Part shown: piece by piece, positions 9,107-18,741 of the stretch
Position numbering within the stretch: position 1 is the first letter of the stretch
Layout of the letters: each line of letters opens with the position of its first letter
Assembly (NCBI RefSeq): GCF_029714945.1
Contig: NZ_CP121634.1
Span: 806,001-870,000, forward strand
From: Bradyrhizobium sp. CIAT3101
GTDB lineage: Bacteria > Pseudomonadota > Alphaproteobacteria > Rhizobiales > Xanthobacteraceae
DNA length: 64,000 nt
Reading direction: 5' to 3'
Notes under the pieces: generated by a model
The model's input: the letters and a program-made list of their open reading frames with translations, nothing else
The model's database searches: none
What the model was told of the DNA's origin: nothing
Made by a program: the position numbers and the translations under genes

Positions 9107-9928
9107 GTGAAGACATGGTTCATCAGCGGCAGCTCGCGCGGGATCGGGCGTGCGATCGCGGAAGCTGCGCTTACGGCCGGAGATCAGGTGGTTGCGACCG
9201 CCCGCGGCATCGGCCCGCTCGAGCCATTGCGTGGGCGCTTCGGTGAACGGCTGCGGCTCGCAACGCTCGACGTCACCGACGAGGCGGCCGCGCAAGCCGC
9301 GATCGGGCTTGCCGTCGAGGCCTTCGGCGGCGTCGATGTGGTGGTGAACAACGCCGGCTACGGCGAGCTCGGCTCGGTCGAGGACACGAGCCTGGAGTCA
9401 TTCCGTCAGCAGATCGAAGCCAATCTGATCGGCACCATCATCGTCACCAAAGCGGCGATCCCGGTGCTGCGCCGGCAGCGGCGCGGACATATCGTGCAAT
9501 TCTCCTCGGTCGGCGGCCGGATCGGTGCGCCGGCCCGCGCGGCCTATTCGGCTGCGAAATGGGGAATCGAGGGCTTCTCGGAATCGCTGGCGCGCGAGAT
9601 GGCGCTGATCGGCGTGCATGTGACGATCGTCGAGCCCGGCGGCTTCCGGACCGGCTTTGCCCAAACGGCACATGACACGGACGAAGGGCGCGCGGAGTAC
9701 GACGCCGTCGTTGGCGCCGCCGTCAGGATGCAACGCGAATACGATGGCCGCCAGCCCGGCGATCCCGCCAAGGCTGCTGCCGCTGTGCTGCAGCTTGTTG
9801 GCATGGATCGTCCGCCTCTGCGGATCGCGCTCGGCAGCGACGCCGTGAACGCCATCGCGGCGACGGATCGGCAACGCCTCGACGAGCTGGAGAAATGGCG
9901 CGGGCTCAGCGTCTCGACGGATTACTGA
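9107..9928 (+). CDS. short-chain dehydrogenase/reductase (classical SDR)
   Basis: The 273-residue protein has the cofactor motif GSSRGIG (residues 8-14), NNAG at 81-84, Ser133/134 and the catalytic YxxxK at Tyr147-Lys151 (YSAAK). The acidic residue ending strand 3 is Asp55 (LDV). Classical SDRs use NAD(P)H to reduce or oxidise a carbonyl or alcohol group; the substrate is not predictable. It starts 12 bases after the P460 gene with GGAGG just upstream, so it is almost certainly co-transcribed. It ends 13 bases before the convergent hybrid kinase gene. Confidence 0.9.
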   Translation: MKTWFISGSSRGIGRAIAEAALTAGDQVVATARGIGPLEPLRGRFGERLRLATLDVTDEAAAQAAIGLAVEAFGGVDVVVNNAGYGELGSVEDTSLESFRQQIEANLIGTIIVTKAAIPVLRRQRRGHIVQFSSVGGRIGAPARAAYSAAKWGIEGFSESLAREMALIGVHVTIVEPGGFRTGFAQTAHDTDEGRAEYDAVVGAAVRMQREYDGRQPGDPAKAAAAVLQLVGMDRPPLRIALGSDAVNAIAATDRQRLDELEKWRGLSVSTDY

Positions 9929-9941
9929 ACGGCTGCGCGTC

Positions 9942-12900
9942 CTATTCCGCCGCGACCATCTGCTGCGTCCGCCATTGCCCGAGCAGGGCGCGCAGCGAGG
10001 CCGGTTTCACAGGCTTGTTCAGCACCGCGATGTTCTCGTCGCGCGCGGCCATCTGCACGGCGGGGCTGCGATCGGCGGTGATCAGGATCGCAGGGATGGT
10101 GTCGCCGAAGCGGCGGCGGATCTCGCGGATCGCGGCAATGCCGTTGCCGCGGTCGAGGTGATAGTCGACGAGCAGGCCGGTGACGCGCCGGCCTGCGGCC
10201 TCGATCGCTGATATCGCGCCTTCGGGATCGGCGACAGCGATCACCTCGGCGTCCCAGGCCATCAACAGCGTCCGCATGCCGTCGAGGATCGCGGCGTCGT
10301 TCTCGATGCAGACGATCAGCGCGCCGGAGATTGATGTGCGCGCCAGCGGCGTTGCGCTGGTCACCGCCGCGGTGAGGGTCACGGCCTTCGCCGTCGGGAC
10401 CGTCACGGAGAACAACGAGCCTCCGCCGGCATTGGCGTCGATGGCGATGTCATGCTTGAGCACGCGCGCCAGCCGTTCGACGATCGACAGTCCCAGCCCC
10501 AGTCCGCGTGCGATCCGCGCGCCCTGCTCGAGGCGGTGGAATTCCTTGAAGATCTCGCCGCGCTTGACCGCGGGGATGCCGACGCCGGTGTCGTAGACGC
10601 AGATCCTGAGCGAGGGTCCTTGGCGGCGGCAGCCGACCAGCACGCGTCCGCGTGGGGTGTATTTGATCGCGTTCGAGATCAGGTTCTGCAGCAGCCGCCG
10701 CAGCAGCAGCCGGTCCGACTCGACCGGCAGCGAGCAGGGCACGAAGGCGAGGTCGAGGCCCTTGGCGCGTGCGATCGGTGCGAACTCGATCTCCAGCGAG
10801 CGCATCAGATCGGCCATCTTGAAGCTCGAGATCGAGGTGGTCATCGCGCCGGCATCGAGCCGGGAGATGTCGAGCAGCGCGCCGAGGATTTCCTCGATGG
10901 CTTGCAGCGATTCGTCGATGTTCTCGACCAGCCGGGTCTCCTCGCCATTGTGCTGGCGCTCGACCAGGCTCGTGACATAGAGCCGGGCTGCGTTCAGGGG
11001 CTGGAGAATGTCGTGGCTGGCGGCCGCGAGGAAGCGCGTCTTGGAGATGCTGGCATCCTCTGCGCTGCTCTTGGCGAGCGCCAGCTCGGAGTTCAGCCGG
11101 GTCAACTCTTCGGTACGGTCGCGCACGCGCTTCTCCAGCGTCGCGTTGGCGCGCTCCAGCGCTTCCGCCGCTTCGAAGGTCGGCGTGACATCGGTGAAGG
11201 TGATGACGAAGCCGCCGCCGGGCATGCGGTTGGTGAGCACCTCGATCACCATGTGCCGTTCCGGCAGGCGTTCGAGATAGGGCTCGCTGTCGGTGGTGTA
11301 GGCCACGAGCCGCTGCTCGATCATTGCCTCGCGGTCGGCCTGATCGGCGGGATCGCTGACGCCCATGAACTCCAGGATCTCGCGGAGCGGCGTACCGAAC
11401 TGGATGAAATGCGGGGGCACGTTGAGCAGATCGCCGAACTGCCGGTTGGAGCAGATCAGCTGCAGATCGGCGTCGAACACCGCGATACCCTGGCGCACAT
11501 GGTTGAGCGCGGTCTGGAGGATCTCGCGGTTGAAATGCAGCGCCGCATGGGAATCGTCGAGCAGTTTCAGCGCGGCCTTCGCGGATACGGTCCGCTTGCG
11601 CAGCAGCAGCGACATCACGAGGCGGGAGGACGCAGCTCCGATCGACGAGGCGATCAGATGCTCGGCGTGCTGCAGCAGCTCGAAATCGGCGGGCGCTCCG
11701 GATTCCAGCCGCATATTGCGCCGTGCCGAGAACGCCTCGAACGAATGCCGGGCACGATCGGGTCCGAGATATTGGGCGACGGTGGTCTGGATGTCCTGCA
11801 CCGTGATGGTGGTGCGCCAGCGGCGGAAATTCGGGGCGATGGGCGCGAGCGTGTTGGGCACGAACAGATCGGCCTGCACCAGCTCGATGGACGAGGGCCG
11901 CCGTGCCAGCGACAGCAGCACGTAAGTGAGGACGTTGAGCGAGAGCGACCAGACCACGCCATGCATCAGCGGCGGCAGATCGGCGCCGAACAGCGCCTGC
12001 GGCCGCAGCGCCTCGATGCCGAACGGGCCGTGCTGAAGCAGCAGGATGCCGGCGGTCGAGGAATCCATGAAGCTCGGGATGAACAGTGTGTAGAGCCATA
12101 CGGCGAAGCCGACCATCATGCCGCCGATGGCGCCGCGCGCGGTGGCGCGCCGCCACAACAGGCCGCCGAAGAAGGCGGGCGCGAGTTGCGCGATGGCGGC
12201 AAAGGACAGCAGGCCGATCGCCGCGAGCTGGGTGTTGCCGAGCGCGCGGTAGTAGAAATAGGCCATCACCATGATGGCGAAGATCGCGAGCCGCCGCGAC
12301 CGCAGCAGGAAGTCGCCGAAATCGGAGCTGCCGGCGCGTCCCTCGGGCCGTCGTTGCAGCACCAGCGGCACCACGAGGTCGTTGGAGACCATGATGGAGA
12401 GTGCGACACACTCGACGATCACCATTGCGGTGGCAGCCGACAGGCCGCCGACGAAGACGGCGACGCTGAGGAGGCCCGCGCCGCCCTCCATCGGCAATGC
12501 CAGCACGTACATGTCGGGGTCGACCGCGCCGAACGGGAAGCTGACAAGGCCGGCGAGCGCGATCGGGATCACGAACACATTGATGGCGACGAGATAGAGC
12601 GGGAACAGCCAGCGCGCGCGGCTGACCTCGGCGTCCGAGGAGTTCTCCACCACGCTGACATGGAACTGGCGCGGCAGCAGCATGACCGCGCACAGCGACA
12701 GCAGCGTCATGGTGAGGAAGTTGCCGATCGACGGCGAATAATCGATGGCACGCACCGCCTCCGGCGTCTTCATCGCGCGCTCGATCAATTCGTGCGGCGA
12801 GAACATCCAGAAAGTGACGAAGATGCCGGCGGTGAGAAAGGCGACCAGCTTGACGATGGATTCGGTCGCGACCGCCAGCATCAGGCCGTGCTGATGCTCG

Positions 12901-13451
12901 GTGGCGTCGGTCTGCCGCGTGCCGAACAGCACCGCGAAGGCCGCCATCGCCAGCGTCACCATCAGCGCCATGTCGCCGAGGATCGGGATGTGAGAGAACG
13001 CCTGGTCCTCGCTCAGGATGACTTCGAGCGAGGAGGCGACCGCCTTGAGCTGGAGCGCGATGTAGGGAACCGAACCAATGATCGCGATCAGCGCCACGGT
13101 TGCCGCCACGGCCTGGCTCTTGCCGTAGCGCGCGCCGATGAAGTCGGCGATCGAGGTGATGTTGTGCGCTTTCGCAAGCTGAATCACGCGGCGGAGCACG
13201 CCGGCGCCGAGGCCGATCATCAGGATCGGGCCGACATAGATCGCGAGGAAGTCGGTCGAGGTGCGGGTGGCGAAGCCGACCGAGCCGAAGAAGGTCCATG
13301 AGGTGCAGTAGATCGCCAGCGACAGCGGGTAGATCAGCCCGGACGCGCGGCCGGCCTTGGCCTGCGAGCGGCGGTCGCCATGGCTCGCAACCAGGAACAG
13401 GAACCCGATGTAGCCGAAGGCGGCAGCGATCACGCCCCAGTCGTGCAGCAT
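9942..13451 (-). CDS. hybrid histidine kinase with SLC5 transporter-like sensor domain (CrbS/MxtR type)
   Basis: The first 500 or so residues form a 12-13 helix Na+/solute symporter (SLC5)-like domain (GYIGFLFLVAS, then IYCTSWTFFGSVG). After it come a PAS domain (NHVRQGIAVFDADLQLICSN), a coiled coil, a HisKA domain with the phospho-His in AAASHDILQPL, a HATPase domain and a C-terminal receiver domain (LLVDYHLDRGNG). At about 1169 residues this is the architecture of CrbS/MxtR kinases, which sense acetate-related signals and control acetyl-CoA synthetase through a LuxR-type regulator. ATG 13451 is preferred, since GGGAG lies upstream; a GTG at 13493 would add 14 residues. The response regulator at 965-1645 is the likely partner. 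Confidence 0.9.
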   Translation of the reverse strand: MLHDWGVIAAAFGYIGFLFLVASHGDRRSQAKAGRASGLIYPLSLAIYCTSWTFFGSVGFATRTSTDFLAIYVGPILMIGLGAGVLRRVIQLAKAHNITSIADFIGARYGKSQAVAATVALIAIIGSVPYIALQLKAVASSLEVILSEDQAFSHIPILGDMALMVTLAMAAFAVLFGTRQTDATEHQHGLMLAVATESIVKLVAFLTAGIFVTFWMFSPHELIERAMKTPEAVRAIDYSPSIGNFLTMTLLSLCAVMLLPRQFHVSVVENSSDAEVSRARWLFPLYLVAINVFVIPIALAGLVSFPFGAVDPDMYVLALPMEGGAGLLSVAVFVGGLSAATAMVIVECVALSIMVSNDLVVPLVLQRRPEGRAGSSDFGDFLLRSRRLAIFAIMVMAYFYYRALGNTQLAAIGLLSFAAIAQLAPAFFGGLLWRRATARGAIGGMMVGFAVWLYTLFIPSFMDSSTAGILLLQHGPFGIEALRPQALFGADLPPLMHGVVWSLSLNVLTYVLLSLARRPSSIELVQADLFVPNTLAPIAPNFRRWRTTITVQDIQTTVAQYLGPDRARHSFEAFSARRNMRLESGAPADFELLQHAEHLIASSIGAASSRLVMSLLLRKRTVSAKAALKLLDDSHAALHFNREILQTALNHVRQGIAVFDADLQLICSNRQFGDLLNVPPHFIQFGTPLREILEFMGVSDPADQADREAMIEQRLVAYTTDSEPYLERLPERHMVIEVLTNRMPGGGFVITFTDVTPTFEAAEALERANATLEKRVRDRTEELTRLNSELALAKSSAEDASISKTRFLAAASHDILQPLNAARLYVTSLVERQHNGEETRLVENIDESLQAIEEILGALLDISRLDAGAMTTSISSFKMADLMRSLEIEFAPIARAKGLDLAFVPCSLPVESDRLLLRRLLQNLISNAIKYTPRGRVLVGCRRQGPSLRICVYDTGVGIPAVKRGEIFKEFHRLEQGARIARGLGLGLSIVERLARVLKHDIAIDANAGGGSLFSVTVPTAKAVTLTAAVTSATPLARTSISGALIVCIENDAAILDGMRTLLMAWDAEVIAVADPEGAISAIEAAGRRVTGLLVDYHLDRGNGIAAIREIRRRFGDTIPAILITADRSPAVQMAARDENIAVLNKPVKPASLRALLGQWRTQQMVAAE

Positions 13452-13793
13452 GGCGAGCGTGCTTCTCCCAAGGCGCGGTAGCGCCAGATCCACTCGAGGC
13501 GCGCGTGGCGCCCGCTCTCATTTTCTCAGCAAATCTAGCGCGTTGGGCGGGACGAGGCGACAGCGAAATGCCCCAGGCGGGCGGGAACTGGGGTTGTCGT
13601 TAAGGGGGCGGTGCTGTCGCTTACCCTCCCCTGGAGGGGGAGGGTCGATCGCGCGAAAGCGCGAGCGGGGTGGGGTGATCTCTCAACATGGGCGGCGTGG
13701 CATGCGGAGGGACTGTCACCCCACCCCGCTACGCATTCCGCTTCGCTACATGCATAGCGACCCTCCCCCTCCAGGGGAGGGTGGAAGAAACGC
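13452..13793. other. gene-free stretch between hybrid kinase and hemA
   Basis: It holds a REP-like inverted repeat at 13623-13782 and the kinase promoter region. The short frames crossing it lack ribosome binding sites. Confidence 0.6.
13623..13782. repeat. REP-like long inverted repeat, copy A
   Basis: The outer arms ACCCTCCCCTGGAGGGGGAG and its complement end at 13782, and the inner arms AGCGGGGTGGGGTGA/TCACCCCACCCCGCT are perfect. The arms are separated by about 37 bases. The core contains short palindromes around GCGAAAGCGC. It follows the hemA stop, where it can fold into a cruciform or terminate the hemA transcript. Confidence 0.85.
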
Positions 13794-15023
13794 CTACTCC
13801 GCCGCCAGCGACTTTTCGCGCAGCGGCAGGCCGAGGCGGTCCCACACTTGCAGCAGGGCTTCGGCGAGCTGATCGATCAGGCCGTCGTCGTGATAGGGCG
13901 AGGGCGTGATGCGCAGGCGCTCGGTGCCCTTGGCGACGGTCGGATAGTTGATCGGCTGGATGTAAATGCCGTGATCCTCAAGCAGCATGTCCGAGGCCTG
14001 CTTGCACTTCTCGGGATTGCCGACGAACAGCGGCACGATGTGAGTGTCGTTCGACATCACCGGCAGGCCGGCGGCATTGAGGATCGCCTTGACGCGGGCG
14101 GCGCGGTCCTGGTGGCGCTCGCGCTCCCAGCTCGAGGACTTCAGATGCTTGATCGCGGCGGTCGCGGCCGAGCAGATCGCCGGCGGCAGCGCGGTGGTGA
14201 AGATGAAGCCCGGCGCATAGGAGCGCACGGCGTCGATGATATGGCCGTTGCCGGCGATGTAGCCGCCGAGGCAGCCGAACGCCTTGGCCAGCGTGCCTTC
14301 GAGAATGTCGATGCGATGCATGACGCCGTCACGCTCGGCAATGCCGCCGCCGCGCGGGCCGTACATGCCGACCGCGTGGACTTCGTCGACATAGGTCATC
14401 GCGCCATACTTCTCGGCGAGATCGCAGATCTTGGCGAGCGGGGCGACGTCGCCGTCCATGGAGTAGAGGCTCTCGCAGGCGATCAGCTTCGGCCGGTTCG
14501 GACCGGCAGCCTTCAGCAGCGCTTCGAGATCGGCGAGATCGTTGTGGCGGAACACTTGCCGCTCGCAGCCGGACTGGCGGATGCCCTCGATCATCGAATT
14601 GTGGTTGAGCTCGTCCGACAGGATCAGGCAGTTCGGAATGAGCTTTGCGATGGTGGCGATGCCGGTCTGGTTCGAGACATAGCCCGAGGTGAACAGCAGC
14701 GCCGCTTCCTTGCCGTGGAGGTCGGCGAGCTCGGCCTCGAGCTGCACCAGCGGATGATGCGTGCCGGCGATGTTGCGGGTGCCGCCTGCCCCGGTGCCGA
14801 CGCGGGTTGCGGTCTCGACCATGGCGCCGACCACCTTCGGGTGCTGGCCCATGCCGAGGTAATCGTTGGAACACCAGATCACGACGTCGCGCTTGCCCTT
14901 CGGCGAGTGCCAGACCGCATGCGGGAACCGGCCGGCCGTGCGTTCCAGGTCGGCGAACACGCGATAGCGGCGCTCGGTATGGAGGCGATCAAGGGCGGAA
15001 TTGAAGAATTGAGCGTAATCCAT
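13794..15023 (-). CDS. hemA: 5-aminolevulinate synthase
   Basis: This 409-residue protein is a PLP-dependent alpha-oxoamine synthase. It condenses glycine with succinyl-CoA to give 5-aminolevulinate, the first step of the C4 tetrapyrrole route used by alphaproteobacteria. The glycine-rich stretch [12 protein letters not shown] (77-87), the cofactor-binding [10 protein letters not shown] (213-222) and the PLP lysine Lys247 in [10 protein letters not shown] are all present. The length equals that known for Bradyrhizobium HemA. A perfect FixK/FNR-type box sits about 135 bases upstream, consistent with low-oxygen induction reported for Bradyrhizobium hemA. The gene stands alone, followed by a REP-like repeat. 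Confidence 0.97.
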   Translation of the reverse strand: MDYAQFFNSALDRLHTERRYRVFADLERTAGRFPHAVWHSPKGKRDVVIWCSNDYLGMGQHPKVVGAMVETATRVGTGAGGTRNIAGTHHPLVQLEAELADLHGKEAALLFTSGYVSNQTGIATIAKLIPNCLILSDELNHNSMIEGIRQSGCERQVFRHNDLADLEALLKAAGPNRPKLIACESLYSMDGDVAPLAKICDLAEKYGAMTYVDEVHAVGMYGPRGGGIAERDGVMHRIDILEGTLAKAFGCLGGYIAGNGHIIDAVRSYAPGFIFTTALPPAICSAATAAIKHLKSSSWERERHQDRAARVKAILNAAGLPVMSNDTHIVPLFVGNPEKCKQASDMLLEDHGIYIQPINYPTVAKGTERLRITPSPYHDDGLIDQLAEALLQVWDRLGLPLREKSLAAE

Positions 15024-15066
15024 CGGTGCAACCTGAGACGGAACTGACCAAAAGGGCGCATCTACT

Positions 15067-15139
15067 TAGAGCTTTTCCAGCTCTAGTGTCTATGCGCTAT
15101 CCCACATTTGGGCGTGAGGGGCATTTGGGCAAAATGCCC
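15067..15139 (-). promoter_or_regulatory. hemA leader with two small inverted repeats
   Basis: TAGAGC (15067-15072) pairs with GCTCTA (15080-15085), and GGGCATTT (15119-15126) pairs with AAATGCCC (15132-15139). The second lies where transcription should start if the FixK box acts at about -41.5. They could be operators or leader hairpins. No function is established here. Confidence 0.4.
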
Positions 15140-15157
15140 TATCGTGCGATTTGAATC

Positions 15158-15171
15158 TTGATCCCGATCAA
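15158..15171. promoter_or_regulatory. FixK/FNR-type box upstream of hemA
   Basis: TTGATCCCGATCAA is a perfect TTGAT-N4-ATCAA palindrome, the consensus bound by the CRP/FNR-family regulators FixK and FnrN. Its centre is about 141 bases before the hemA start codon. It also follows the stop of the MBL gene at 15238 by 66 bases, so hemA is the only sensible target. Confidence 0.8.
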
Positions 15172-15237
15172 GTCCGCGCGAGCTTGATGCTGCTCTGCAC
15201 CATTCGCCGAAATGCGGGTGTTAACCGGCACTTGCTG

Positions 15238-16299
15238 TCACGTCGTCCGGAACTGGAGCACGCCGTCCTTGGTCTCGGCCGTCAGCCGGCCCTCGACGAT
15301 CATGTAGTTGACGTGGGCGACGAGCTCGCCGGCGGCAAAGCCCATCTGGTGCTCGTCCAGCACGTGCTTGTTGAAGACGACAGGCACCAGGGCGCGCGAG
15401 GTCTGCGGCACCTCGCGACAGGCTTCCGCGATCAGGCGGCAGCGCTCCTCGTGGTGGTCGGCGAGCTGCTTGATGCGGGTCTTCAGTCCGTAGAACGGCA
15501 CGCCGTGGCCGGGCAGCACCAGCAAATCATAGGGCAGGGTGGTGGTGAGGCTTGCGAGCGACGCCAGATATTCGCCGAGCGAATTCTGGTCGGGCTCGAC
15601 GGCCCACACGCTGACGTTCGGGGAGATCTTGCTCAGCACCTGGTCGGCGGACAGAAACAGCTTGTCGTCGGCGCAATACAGCATCACCTGGTCGAGCGCA
15701 TGGCCGCCGCCGGTGATCACCTTGAAGCGGCGCGTGCCGATCACGACCTCGTCGCCATGCGAGATGCGGCGGTAGGACGGCGGCAGTACCGAGACGCGCT
15801 TGAGATAATCCTGGCCGCGGCCGAGCAGTTTTTCGGTGAGCGACTCGTCCATGCCATGGCGACGGAAGAACAGCCGCTGCGCTTCGCGCCGCTCTTCGGT
15901 GCCGCGGTTCTGATGATAGACCGATTGCAGATATTCGACCTGCGACATCACCAGCGGACAGTTGAACCGCTCGACGATCCAGCCTGCAAGGCCGACATGA
16001 TCGGGGTGCGAGTGGGTGACGATCAGGCGCGTGATGTTGACGCCCTTTAGCGGGCCTTCGAACAGTTTCGTCCAGGCCTCGATCGTCTCCTCGTTGCCGA
16101 AGCCGGCATCGATCATCGCATAGCCGTCGCCGTCGGCGAGCAGATAGATGTTCACATGGTTGAGGCGGAACGGCAGCTTCAGCCGCGCCCACAACACGCC
16201 GGGCCTGACCTCCACGACCTCTTCGGGGCCGGGATGCTGGTCCCAGGGATAGCGGAGGGCCTCGGCGGAAGACTGCACGATGTCGGTTTTTGCGTTCAT
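15238..16299 (-). CDS. MBL-fold metallo-hydrolase
   Basis: The protein is a metallo-beta-lactamase-fold hydrolase with the metal motif THSHPDHVG, with His96, His98, Asp100 and His101 as ligands. Further ligands are His207-like in GGGHALDQ, Asp in FLSADQVL and His in LPGHGVPF. Length 353 residues, with a C-terminal helical domain (VLDEHQMGFAAGELVAHVNY) like that of the subfamily named after LACTB2 and glyoxalase II-like proteins. Cytoplasmic, with no signal peptide. Substrate unknown; thioesters and nucleic acids are both handled by related enzymes. It is upstream of hemA on the same strand, but the FixK box between them argues for separate transcription. Confidence 0.85.
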   Translation of the reverse strand: MNAKTDIVQSSAEALRYPWDQHPGPEEVVEVRPGVLWARLKLPFRLNHVNIYLLADGDGYAMIDAGFGNEETIEAWTKLFEGPLKGVNITRLIVTHSHPDHVGLAGWIVERFNCPLVMSQVEYLQSVYHQNRGTEERREAQRLFFRRHGMDESLTEKLLGRGQDYLKRVSVLPPSYRRISHGDEVVIGTRRFKVITGGGHALDQVMLYCADDKLFLSADQVLSKISPNVSVWAVEPDQNSLGEYLASLASLTTTLPYDLLVLPGHGVPFYGLKTRIKQLADHHEERCRLIAEACREVPQTSRALVPVVFNKHVLDEHQMGFAAGELVAHVNYMIVEGRLTAETKDGVLQFRTT

Positions 16300-16386
16300 G
16301 CTACCGGCTTAAACCCAGCGCGGGCGCCGCGCCAGCCGAAAACGAGGCCAGCCGGTCGCCGCATAGCGGTCATTCCGGCCGTATTC

Positions 16387-16423
16387 CGTAGCCCGGATAG
16401 AGCGCAGCGAAATCCGGGCTACG
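16387..16423. repeat. short inverted repeat (REP/terminator-like)
   Basis: CGTAGCCCGGAT (16387-16398) and ATCCGGGCTACG (16412-16423) are perfect 12-base arms around a 13-base loop. The sequence resembles a dispersed palindrome frequent in Rhizobiales genomes. It lies just after the chemoreceptor stop and may end that transcript. Confidence 0.75.
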
Positions 16424-16434
16424 GGACGGCGTCC

Positions 16435-18576
16435 TTACGCCGCCCGCATGTTGTTGAGGAACGCGTCGATCTCTCCGCGCAGCATATCGGCTTCGCGGCG
16501 GAGGGCATCCGATGCGCTCAGCACCTCGGTCGCTGCGGCGCCGGCCTCGGCCGAGGCCGTGGAGACGCCGACGATATTGCTGGAGACCTCGCTGGTGCCG
16601 CCGGCTGCATGCTGGATGTTGCGGGCGATCTCGCGGGTCGCTGCACCCTGTTCCTCGACCGCAGCCGCGATGGTCGTGGTGACGTCGTTGATCTCGCCGA
16701 TGATCCGGCCGATGCCCTGGATCGCGCCGACAGCCGAGGTCGTGACCTGCTGCATGCTGGCGATCTGGGTGCGGATCTCCTCCGTCGCCTTCGCGGTCTG
16801 GCTGGCGAGGCTCTTCACCTCGGAGGCAACCACCGCAAAGCCGCGGCCGGCCTCGCCCGCGCGCGCCGCCTCGATGGTGGCGTTGAGCGCGAGCAGATTG
16901 GTCTGCGACGCAATCGTCTGGATCAGGTCGACCACGACGCTGATGCGGCTCGCACTGTCGGCAAGGCTCTGCACCGTGGTGTCGGTGGCGCCGGCCTCAT
17001 CCACCGCCTTCTTGGCGATCGCAGCCGAGGTGACGACCTGCTTGCTGATCTCCTCGATCGAGGACGACAACTGCTCGGTGCCCGACGATACCGTCTGCAC
17101 GTTGACCGAGGTTTCCTCGGCGGCGGAAGCGACCGCGTTCACCAGCGCGTTGGACTGATCCGCGGTGGTCGACATGCTTTGCGCCGTCGTCTGCATCGAA
17201 TTGGCCGATTGCGCGAGATTGTCGAGCGCGCTGCGCACCGTGCCCTCGAACTCCGCGATCTTCGCCTCCATGTGCGCGGCACGCTCCGCCTTGACGACAC
17301 GATCCTTGTCCTGATCGCTCGCAAGCGCCCGGGCTTCGATCATGCTGTCGCGGAACACCGTCAGCGTTTCCTTCATCGCGCCGATCTCGTCGTTCTGCCG
17401 GGAACGGACGATCTCGGTGTCGAGGTCGCCGGCCGAGAGCAGCTGCATGGCGCGCTGGAGCTCACGGATGCGGCGCAGGATGTTGCGGCCGACATAGAGC
17501 CAGACGAACAGCGCCGAGCCGATCAGTGTGAGCCCGCCGAGCGCCAGCATTGCGGTCGTGGCGAGCGAGATCTCCTGGCGCGCCTGGAAGGTCGACGCGT
17601 TGGTCTCCTTCTGCACGCCGTCGACGAGCGCCTGCACGCTGATGCCGAGGCCGACATTGAGCTTGCGGGTCTCGTCCAGGATGGTCTGGCCGTAGTCGAT
17701 GGAGTCGAGCTCCTTCTGACGGAGCTTGAACACGCCCGTCTTGCCTTCGCCGAACGTCTGCAGCTTCTGCATTGCGACCTTCACCGCAGTGGTTGCGGGA
17801 TTGTCGGGCAGGTCCTCCAGGTTCCACTTGACGCGGTCGCGGACCGCCTTGAATTCGTGTTCGATCGTCTCCAGCGTGTCGCTGGAGTTCGCGGACAACG
17901 CGGCCATCATGTCAGCGGCCATCAGATTTCCGTTGGCAAGCACCGTGCTGATCTGACCAACGGAGCGGACGGCCTCCATGGCATCGTCTGCCGACACGTT
18001 CGTCGATGCCAGGATTGCGCTCAGCCGTGTCTGGGTATCCAGCATTGCGGGGTTGGCTGCGCCGACGAAGGCGAGCTGCGCCTTGCGTAGCGCGTCGTAT
18101 TGCTTGTCATGCAGCGCAATCGTGTCGAGGCGCTCCTTCGCCGCCGACACCAGGCTCTTGGTGGCTTCATCGATGCTCTTGACGGTTTCGCCGAGCGCGC
18201 TGGCGACCTGCTTGTCGGCGCCGAGCTCGATGATCTCGCCGACCTTGGCCATGGCCTGTTGCTGGATTTCCTGAACCTTCTTGGTGCGCTCGGCCAGCGC
18301 CTCGTCGGAGGGCGAGGCGAGCAGGCCGGGTCCTTGCGCTGCCAGTGTCGCGCTCTGCGAGGCGAGCTGAAGGCTGGCGGAGAGGCGCGGGATGTCGCGG
18401 CCGCTGAGATCCATCATGGTCGAGCCGAGATGGTTGAACACGAAGCCGGCGCCCGCTGCGATCAACAGGCCCATGCCCGCGATCACGGCGAATGCCGCGA
18501 ACAGGCTGCCGCGCAGGCCCCATTTCGGCATTTTGAAACGAGGTTTGAAACGGCCCACGCTGAGTCGGATCGCCAT
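16435..18576 (-). CDS. methyl-accepting chemotaxis protein
   Basis: The 713-residue receptor has an N-terminal transmembrane helix ([21 protein letters not shown]) and a helical periplasmic ligand domain of about 280 residues with a phased helical-bundle look. A second helix ([20 protein letters not shown]) leads into a HAMP domain. The cytoplasmic signalling domain includes the conserved hairpin tip ([20 protein letters not shown]), which contacts CheA/CheW. I chose ATG 18576 because GGGGGAA lies 6 bases upstream; the frame extends five codons further. No che genes are nearby. The ligand cannot be predicted. Confidence 0.93.
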   Translation of the reverse strand: MAIRLSVGRFKPRFKMPKWGLRGSLFAAFAVIAGMGLLIAAGAGFVFNHLGSTMMDLSGRDIPRLSASLQLASQSATLAAQGPGLLASPSDEALAERTKKVQEIQQQAMAKVGEIIELGADKQVASALGETVKSIDEATKSLVSAAKERLDTIALHDKQYDALRKAQLAFVGAANPAMLDTQTRLSAILASTNVSADDAMEAVRSVGQISTVLANGNLMAADMMAALSANSSDTLETIEHEFKAVRDRVKWNLEDLPDNPATTAVKVAMQKLQTFGEGKTGVFKLRQKELDSIDYGQTILDETRKLNVGLGISVQALVDGVQKETNASTFQARQEISLATTAMLALGGLTLIGSALFVWLYVGRNILRRIRELQRAMQLLSAGDLDTEIVRSRQNDEIGAMKETLTVFRDSMIEARALASDQDKDRVVKAERAAHMEAKIAEFEGTVRSALDNLAQSANSMQTTAQSMSTTADQSNALVNAVASAAEETSVNVQTVSSGTEQLSSSIEEISKQVVTSAAIAKKAVDEAGATDTTVQSLADSASRISVVVDLIQTIASQTNLLALNATIEAARAGEAGRGFAVVASEVKSLASQTAKATEEIRTQIASMQQVTTSAVGAIQGIGRIIGEINDVTTTIAAAVEEQGAATREIARNIQHAAGGTSEVSSNIVGVSTASAEAGAAATEVLSASDALRREADMLRGEIDAFLNNMRAA

Positions 18577-18690
18577 CGAAAATTCCCCCACGCCCTTACT
18601 CTTATGTTTTCGCCGCGGAGTATCCTTGGTGCGGGTTAAAAAATCGCAAGTTGCACAATTGGTTGGCTAGTTCCGCACAGCGAAAAGAAA

Positions 18691-18712
18691 GGGCCGGCAG
18701 TGCTGCCGGCCC
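18691..18712 (-). terminator. Rho-independent terminator of the beta-barrel gene
   Basis: GGGCCGGCAG and CTGCCGGCCC form a perfect 10-base stem. Reading the minus strand, the stem is followed by TTTCTTTT. It lies 30 bases beyond the stop of the outer-membrane protein gene, so this is a classic intrinsic terminator. Confidence 0.88.
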
Positions 18713-18741
18713 TTGATGCGAAAGGATCGTGTCAGGCGCGA

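Noticed and set aside
10452-13301. A 949-codon plus-strand frame and a 1023-codon alternative minus frame over the hybrid kinase
   Set aside because: The real kinase frame shows complete SLC5, PAS, HisKA, HATPase and REC domains; the other frames are Arg/Ala/Gln-rich shadows of high-GC codons.
13623-13782. Insertion-sequence terminal repeats for the long inverted repeats
   Set aside because: No transposase frame lies between the arms (only 25-75 bases) and no target duplications were seen; the elements behave like REP palindromes.
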